Assembly (NCBI GenBank): GCA_034422115.1
Contig: DAOUJW010000022.1
Span: forward strand, 62,001 to 126,000
DNA length: 64,000 bases
Direction: 5' to 3'
Origin: DAOUJW01 sp034422115
Lineage (GTDB): Bacteria; Chloroflexota; Dehalococcoidia; Lucifugimonadales; UBA2985
The notes below the pieces were generated by a model. It did not search any database, was not told the DNA's origin, and saw only the letters and a list, made by a program, of their open reading frames with translations. Below, in pieces: positions 60,801-64,000 of this stretch. Made by a program: the position numbers and the translations under genes. The first letter of the stretch is position 1. Every line of letters starts with the position of its first letter.

Positions 60801-60996
60801 GGAAGACGAGACCGGGGACGTGCAGCTAATTCTGTGGCCCAGGGTCTTCGCAAGGCATCGCGGGGAGCTTAGGAGCAACGTGCTCCTGGCAAAGGGCGTG
60901 GTGTCACGGTGGGACGGCACAACAAACTTAGTCGTCTCCGAGCTGCGGCGGGTGGACACCGGCGTCCCAATGCCGGACGGCCACGACTGGCACTGA
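57850..60996 (+). CDS. dnaE2: error-prone DNA polymerase III alpha, DnaE2/ImuC type
   Basis: 1048 residues, usual for DnaE2. N-terminal PHP domain (VELHARSFYSFGMGASHVHELL, GYPALALTDMNLCGALEF), catalytic palm with PDIDLDFPRNLRDELIQRVHQHFG (catalytic Asp pair), fingers with KSLGQHVGGMILS, VRRAFAKPN, and the end GVPMPDGHDWH, as DnaE2 proteins end. GTG start at 57850 begins VTDGYVELHARS; an in-frame extension runs through the end of imuB and is rejected. It starts 17 nt after imuB and is co-transcribed from the SOS promoter. With ImuB it should perform damage-induced, low-fidelity synthesis. Confidence 0.93.
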   Translation: MTDGYVELHARSFYSFGMGASHVHELLSKAVELGYPALALTDMNLCGALEFARLGDSLGVQPVTGGELTLLDGSRLVLLAKTREGYANISRLFTLANSVDRRKPRLDPALLREYADGVVLLTGGRGGPFAKLLSDGRREEARALLRDYLDWYGVESVYVELQQNFLRGDTERNRESVRLAKEVDVPVVATNDVLYHSSERYRLQHALVAASLNTTVDQALPFINPNHHLHLKSPEQIAHLFRDCSEAVANTLKIADRCAFNLATDLGYTLPDPAVPEGYTADGYLRRLCMEAAVRRYGSISRRVEERLEEEFNLIARHGMAGFLLLYREIALIAQGIMGERGLAHPETPLEERPPGRGRGSSVAMLVGYLIGISHVDPLRWDLTLERFISEDTSILPDIDLDFPRNLRDELIQRVHQHFGPDNAVLAGAIATYSAKGIIQDLGKALGLPKDDLRLLSKQLHSHDGADLREEMLGLPAFRERVDAPGWRDLLEMAPQLMHAPKSLGQHVGGMILSQAPISGMTPVREGAMDGRYIMDWNKDSVADANFAKIDLLSLPVLDQLEEALDLIEMREGVRPDLSRLDPEDPNVYDMINEGRSKGVFLLQSPAQLKMAQRLRSRCLLDLAYQVALIRPGVGVQGSAVSQFVERYRHGVPWEYDHPLEKRALERGCGIIVWQEQVVQLIMDVADMTAAQADEVRRAFAKPNADHLIAMHRQRFLEGALGNGVPEEVALKIFDKINGHYMFPESHSHAFAVTAYQAAWLKRYHPLEFFVTLVNNQPMGFYPLETIKEDARRFGVTFLNPCVNRSHVRCIPDDGFLLLGLGIIKDVGEESARAMVDEREMHGLYTCPADLVRRTGLKPRAVLSLALAGALDGLNPNRREALWEAGLSTRPTRRGQRAFPVSVEDGVPDLTDFTPFDRMAGEYRVMGVYPKGHLMEFVRPGLSADVLPASAVEDVEEGREILVAGWPVARQHPRGKEGTVFVTLEDETGDVQLILWPRVFARHRGELRSNVLLAKGVVSRWDGTTNLVVSELRRVDTGVPMPDGHDWH

Positions 60997-61136
60997 ACGG
61001 AGGCGGCGCGGAGCGAACCGAGGCTGAGCACTACGGAGTAACAACGGAGGCGCTGAGATGGGATAATCCAGAAACTCCCTTTAGAGACTCTGCGCATAGG
61101 AAACTCCACAAGAGAGCAGTACGGAAGACCAACAAA

Positions 61137-61796
61137 ATGTGCGGACGATTCACACTGACCGCGGACATGTCGGAACTGCAGGGGCGATTCGAGATAGATG
61201 GCGGTCACGTTACATACGCTCTGAGCTACAACATCGCGCCCACGCAATCGGTGCTGGCCGTGACCAACGGTGAAGGCAGGCAGGTCCAACAGATGAGATG
61301 GAGTCTACTTCCTCTTGCACCAGGATCCCACCGGCGGGCAGGCCGTTGATCAACGCCCGGGCCGAGACCGTTGCGGAGAGACCTGCGTTTCGAGCCGCGT
61401 TCAGGTGCAGGCGATGCCTGGTGCTCGCCGACGGCCACTACTAGTGGCTAAGGAATGGCCCAAAGAATACTCCCCTCAGGATAACCCTGGATTCAGGCGG
61501 TCCCTTCGCTTTCTCTGGCCTTTGGGAATCCTGGCGAATCCCAGTGGGTGAGTTAATCATGTCCTGCACCATCATTGCCACGTCGGCCAACAGCTTACTA
61601 GGATCTATCCGCGACCGGATGCCGGTCATCTTGCCACAATGGGCCGAGGATCTCCGGCTGGACCACAGCGTGCAAGACCCATCCGGGCTTGGAACCGTTC
61701 TTGTCCCCTACCGACGACATACAGGCTTACGAAGTGTCGACACTGATAAACACCGTTGCTAACAATAGGCCAGAGGTCATTGAGCCAGCAGGATAG
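61137..61796 (+). pseudogene. SRAP/HMCES (YedK-type) protein, decayed
   Basis: The start MCGRFTLTADMSELQGRF is a clean SRAP N-terminus with the catalytic Cys2. The rest is recoverable in other frames: INARAETVAERPAFRAAF, then a TAG in place of the conserved Glu after DGHY, then GPFAFSGLWESWRIP, SCTIIATSANSLLGSIRDRMPVILP and, after another shift near 61710, AYEVSTLINTVANNRPEVIEP to the stop at 61796. A small deletion after RWSLLPLA, a nonsense codon, a frameshift and His-to-Arg in the IHDRMP motif mark it as dead. SRAP proteins crosslink abasic sites in ssDNA and are often encoded beside imuB/dnaE2/lexA. Confidence 0.88.
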
Positions 61797-62255
61797 GCCA
61801 GGACAGGCACGACGGAATCCTTCCGGGTAGGCGCTCAGTGGTAACGCACAGTAGGAATTGTCGTTTCTGAGCTATGCGAAGAGGGCAAGGTCGTACCTAC
61901 GCTTGCGCCCACTATTGACATTGAAGAGGTATGGAGGCGAGTACCATTGGCCACACATGTACCATTTCTACCCGAACAATCGAGGTCTCTACTGATACCC
62001 ATCCCATTTACCTCATTCGCCCTGCGAGCGAGTGCCAAAGGCATTCTGCATGGGATTCAAGACGGACGATGTTGGACGACTTTGACGGAGGGATCGAACC
62101 AAATCAAATGGCCAGCGCTCGAAGATCAACATAGCCTATGATTCGATTGGCAATTACATCGAATCTTAGCCAGATTTGTAAACAGCCCTAGTGCTCAACT
62201 TCCCGCCGTATTTTCAGTCTCTAGGTTCATTATACTCCGAGAGCTGGATTTCTCT
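61797..62255 (+). other. interval with a possible gene remnant
   Basis: 459 nt. An open frame from 61846 to 62141 has protein-like composition (ELCEEGKVVPTLAPTIDIEEVWRRVP, then FTSFALRASAKGILHGIQDG) but no ATG or GTG at its beginning, so it may be the 3' part of a lost gene. No structured element is seen. It could mark the change between the element's SOS module and the small-gene region. Confidence 0.35.
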
Positions 62256-62420
62256 TTATAGCCAACCAAGGAAACGAATCCAGAAGAAAACAATGGCTGT
62301 TACTACCGCAGCGATGCCTAACACTACTGCATCCCCGCGCTCTATACCCTGCTCTAAGGGGTTATAACCCCGATTCCCTGTCCGCCGATTTTTAGTATAT
62401 CTGCGTTCTCCACGAGGCAT
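62256..62420 (-). CDS. small single-span membrane protein
   Basis: 54 residues. The N-terminal half is basic and polar (MPRGERRYTKNRRTGNRGYN), the C-terminal half one membrane span (AVVLGIAAVVTAIVFFWIRFLGWL). AAAGGAGCAC sits before the ATG. An upstream in-frame extension crosses a terminator hairpin (62471-62505) and is rejected. Function unknown. Confidence 0.65.
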   Translation of the reverse strand: MPRGERRYTKNRRTGNRGYNPLEQGIERGDAVVLGIAAVVTAIVFFWIRFLGWL

Positions 62421-62470
62421 AGTGCTCCTTTCTTGTCTCTTATCCTGCTTCCAGGATACCACAGAATAGT

Positions 62471-62505
62471 AAAATCCCCTCTGCCGGACTGACGGAGGGG
62501 ATTTT
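62471..62505. terminator. bidirectional-looking hairpin terminator
   Basis: AAAATCCCCTC (62471-62481) and GAGGGGATTTT (62495-62505) form a perfect 11-bp stem with A/T-rich ends on both sides, suitable as a Rho-independent terminator for the minus-strand gene ending at 62533. Confidence 0.7.
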
Positions 62506-62532
62506 AAGCAGTATCTCAAATTGAGTCCAGAG

Positions 62533-62661
62533 TCACCGCCATCGCCCCGATGCTCTTGGCCGCCCGCTCAACACTGCGCAGGTGAGAGCCAGCAACACTA
62601 CCAACGTAATCCCTTGCCAAGTAGTGATGAGAGACCACAGACTTGTTTCCACTGCTTCCAT
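62533..62661 (-). CDS. very small single-span membrane protein
   Basis: 42 residues: MEAVETSLWSLITTWQ, then the span GITLVVLLALTCAVLSG, and a basic tail RPRASGRWR. AAAGGAGTCCACG precedes the ATG, a good ribosome site. It is distinct from a longer open frame in another frame. Followed by the terminator at 62471-62505. Confidence 0.5.
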   Translation of the reverse strand: MEAVETSLWSLITTWQGITLVVLLALTCAVLSGRPRASGRWR

Positions 62662-62703
62662 CGTGGACTCCTTTCGGTCGGCTTTTGACTGAGGGGATTT
62701 GAC

Positions 62704-62843
62704 TAAGCCGCCTGAACGGAGGGCAGCTCAAGGCGGGGAAGCCCAATGAAAAAAAGCCGGGCGGCTAGCCATATTGCTAGCGAGCCTTTCGGCTCTTGGG
62801 GGCATTTCCCCTGAGAGCTTTTGCCCTCCGTTCAGACGGCTTA
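62704..62843. repeat. large imperfect inverted repeat with nested hairpins
   Basis: The left arm (62704-62729, TAAGCCGCCTGAACGGAGGG then CAGCTC) and right arm (62815-62843) are complementary except for a few positions. Inside are GCTAGC/GCTAGC (62764-62781) and GAGCC/GGCTC (62782-62795). It lies between the small membrane gene and the next cluster. Confidence 0.65.
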
Positions 62844-62919
62844 TAGTTTTGGTTCCGTTCTTGTTCCTCTTACTTTCCTGTGCTAGAATACGCCAAATGG
62901 TAGACCTAGCCTATGAACG

Positions 62920-63162
62920 TCATCGTGTTACTGAGACACGCCTTCTACTCTGGGGGGGATGTAATTTCTCGAATTGCTCGGGATCAAACTCTTTCCAACG
63001 AGAAAGTTCCTCAAATTCTTCTCGAGTCGCTGGAAAGTCGAATTGAAGCAACTCCGGATCTAACCACTCAGGAGGTTGCGGCATTCCGCAGGTATTACAC
63101 CGACCTGGCTTGCTATCTCCGACGTCTCGCTTCTCAACAATCGTAGTATCTTCTTCGCTCAT
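62920..63162 (-). CDS. small acidic protein with a CxxC motif
   Basis: 80 residues: CNTCGMPQPPEWLDPELL near the middle and an acidic helical C-terminal part (ATREEFEELSRWKEFDPEQFEKL). Unknown function. It begins 3 nt after the stop of the upstream minus-strand gene, suggesting an operon. A plus-strand open frame (62913-63146) overlaps it; this one is favoured by operon context. Confidence 0.5.
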   Translation of the reverse strand: MSEEDTTIVEKRDVGDSKPGRCNTCGMPQPPEWLDPELLQFDFPATREEFEELSRWKEFDPEQFEKLHPPQSRRRVSVTR

Positions 63163-63165
63163 CCT

Positions 63166-63381
63166 TCACCCCTCATTAAGTACTCTAGCTATTGTCTCGT
63201 TGTTGACAGGCTGCCCATCTGCTAAGAGTTTCCATGCGGCATTCCATATTCTCTCTTCCTCAGCCTTTTGCGCCTCTTCCTCTCCGCCAGCGTAGGCATT
63301 CTCTTGAGTTAGGCTGATTAACTCATTACCTTCAATCCAAATTATGTGTTTGTTCAACTTACCGTCAATCGTAACGTGCAT
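63166..63381 (-). CDS. small unknown protein
   Basis: 71 residues. Start MHVTIDGKLNKHIIWIEGNE, then an acidic helical portion (EEEAQKAEEERIWNAAWKLLADGQPVNNETIARVLNEG in pattern) that could be HTH-like. AAAGGAGTAGG precedes the ATG. It is coupled to the next small gene. Confidence 0.6.
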   Translation of the reverse strand: MHVTIDGKLNKHIIWIEGNELISLTQENAYAGGEEEAQKAEEERIWNAAWKLLADGQPVNNETIARVLNEG

Positions 63382-63412
63382 CCTACTCCTTTCTTTCCCC
63401 TTACTACCGAGA

Positions 63413-63796
63413 CTAAAGCCAATCAGGTATAGCTAGAAACAGACTCTCCAATGCTACCCTCAGCCCAAGACGAGAGTTGTGACGAGGAACAAAACAGGGC
63501 TCACCCCTGTTTCTATGTTCATCAAGGATATTATCAGGCGAGGCAGGCAACCAGAGCATTGCACCAAAGTAGGGACGGTCCCGCTCAGGAGTCGAGAAGT
63601 AGTTGTAGTTGTTGTTACTCATCCAGTACAGAGTAGGCCAAAACTTATCACGAGCAACCCCACGCCGTCTCGGAACACCGACAAACCGACGGACCCGATG
63701 GCGCAAGGCTGGTGCATCAAAGTATGACGTGTTAGGCTCTACAGCATCAAATCCAAGTTCCTGCAATACTTCCCGGTAGTCTTGCTCTGTGGGCAT
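63413..63796 (-). CDS. unknown small protein
   Basis: 127 residues. Polar and aromatic, with MPTEQDYREVLQELGFDAVEPN at the start and RRFVGVPRRRGVARDKFWPTLYWMSNNNYNYFSTPERDRPYFG in the middle. No family recognised. The ATG at 63796 follows AAGGAGGGCGGAT; an extension to 63826 lacks a ribosome site. Confidence 0.55.
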   Translation of the reverse strand: MPTEQDYREVLQELGFDAVEPNTSYFDAPALRHRVRRFVGVPRRRGVARDKFWPTLYWMSNNNYNYFSTPERDRPYFGAMLWLPASPDNILDEHRNRGEPCFVPRHNSRLGLRVALESLFLAIPDWL

Positions 63797-63848
63797 ATCC
63801 GCCCTCCTTCTTACTTCTACTCCCACCAGTATATCCCTAATAGGTAGC

Positions 63849-63962
63849 TCAGTCGAATATCACGAGCAGGTACGGACCGAAGATGATTCCGAGAATCCAG
63901 CCCATCACTAAGCCACAGGCAAGTCCTATGAGCAGGCCAGCTATGAACACTGGTACTCTCAT
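63849..63962 (-). CDS. very small membrane protein (two hydrophobic halves)
   Basis: 37 residues, almost entirely hydrophobic (VPVFIAGLLIGLACGLVMGWILGIIFGPYLLVIFD in pattern). The ATG overlaps by 4 nt (ATGA) the stop of an upstream frame that continues past the window edge. No function can be given. Confidence 0.5.
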   Translation of the reverse strand: MRVPVFIAGLLIGLACGLVMGWILGIIFGPYLLVIFD

Positions 63963-64000
63963 GCCTCTCTTGCCGCTTCCCTGTCCGCCTTCTTGAATAT
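63959..64000 (-). CDS. C-terminal end of a gene running off the window
   Basis: The last 13 codons (IFKKADREAAREA) of a frame that ends by a 4-nt overlap with the small membrane gene. Too little is visible to identify it. Confidence 0.3.
   Translation of the reverse strand: MFKKADREAAREA

Noticed and set aside
62088..62103. GGTTCGATCCC on the minus strand, resembling a tRNA T-arm and thus a possible right attachment site
   Set aside because: No acceptor stem or other tRNA arm nearby and no longer match to tRNA-Asn.
62913..63146. Plus-strand 77-codon frame with protein-like composition
   Set aside because: Fully antisense to a minus-strand gene in a coupled cluster and lacking a ribosome site; kept only as an alternative.
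1..64000. CRISPR array or insertion sequence
   Set aside because: No regularly spaced repeats and no transposase gene recognised.

Overview
The window looks like part of a high-GC bacterial chromosome, probably of the phylum Chloroflexota (a Dehalococcoidia/SAR202-like lineage). This is inferred from Thr/Pro-rich lipoprotein linkers, the BMP-type transporter gene set, the toxin-antitoxin and VOC gene mix and frequent GTG/TTG starts. No rRNA is present, so taxonomy is inference only. Two tRNAs are present, tRNA-Lys(TTT) and tRNA-Asn(GTT).

Region 1 (1-22.2 kb) is ordinary chromosome. It holds the end of a beta-carbonic anhydrase gene, a beta-propeller lipoprotein, three toxin-antitoxin pairs (a BrnTA pair with a frameshifted toxin, and two PIN-toxin pairs) with readable promoters, a GH15 glucoamylase/trehalase-type hydrolase, VOC/SRPBCC/DUF1801 proteins, and a seven-gene minus-strand operon (18985 down to 10419). 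That operon encodes a BMP-type ABC importer, an isochorismatase-fold amidohydrolase, an amidase and a DUF1116 protein, and reads as uptake and hydrolysis of an organic-nitrogen compound. Signal peptidase I and a purine/pyrimidine-type permease fused to a GHKL-ATPase-like domain follow.

Region 2 (22.3 kb to at least 61 kb) is an integrated conjugative or plasmid-like element. A large serine recombinase gene runs into the tRNA-Asn gene, so the left end is at the tRNA. The right end was not located. Next come an XRE regulator with an ImmA-like partner, four small HTH proteins in a row, and a minus-strand transfer operon (37731 down to 27054) with a TrbL/VirB6-like protein, pilin-like proteins, a PrgI/VirB3-like fusion, a VirB4 ATPase, a VirD4-like ATPase and a replication-relaxation-type protein. 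Divergent from it is a long plus-strand DNA-metabolism operon (38.1-55.3 kb): primase, Rad52-like annealing protein, TSCPD protein, Fe-S-type nuclease, two near-identical SSBs, RadC, DNA methyltransferase and SNF2-like helicase. It ends in a PRTRC cassette (protein C, a possible F, B, JAB-type A, ThiF, a possible E) with a DUF2958 protein. PRTRC is a ubiquitin-like conjugation cassette with E1-like and JAB-like members and no known function.

Region 3 (55.6-61.8 kb) is an SOS mutasome module: a LexA-type DNA-binding protein lacking the self-cleaving peptidase, an imuB-like Y-family gene behind a near-consensus promoter whose spacer is filled by a LexA-type palindrome, dnaE2, and a decayed SRAP/HMCES (YedK) gene. 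Region 4 (62.2-64 kb) is less GC-rich and holds very small minus-strand genes, several encoding single-pass membrane proteins, around a large inverted repeat. It may belong to the same element.

Most noteworthy are the PRTRC protein C with a tail after its conserved terminal Gly (a possible JAB processing substrate), the self-contained SOS circuit, the repeated GGGGCC hairpins punctuating the plus-strand operon, and a 0.77-kb structured non-coding stretch at 39 kb.
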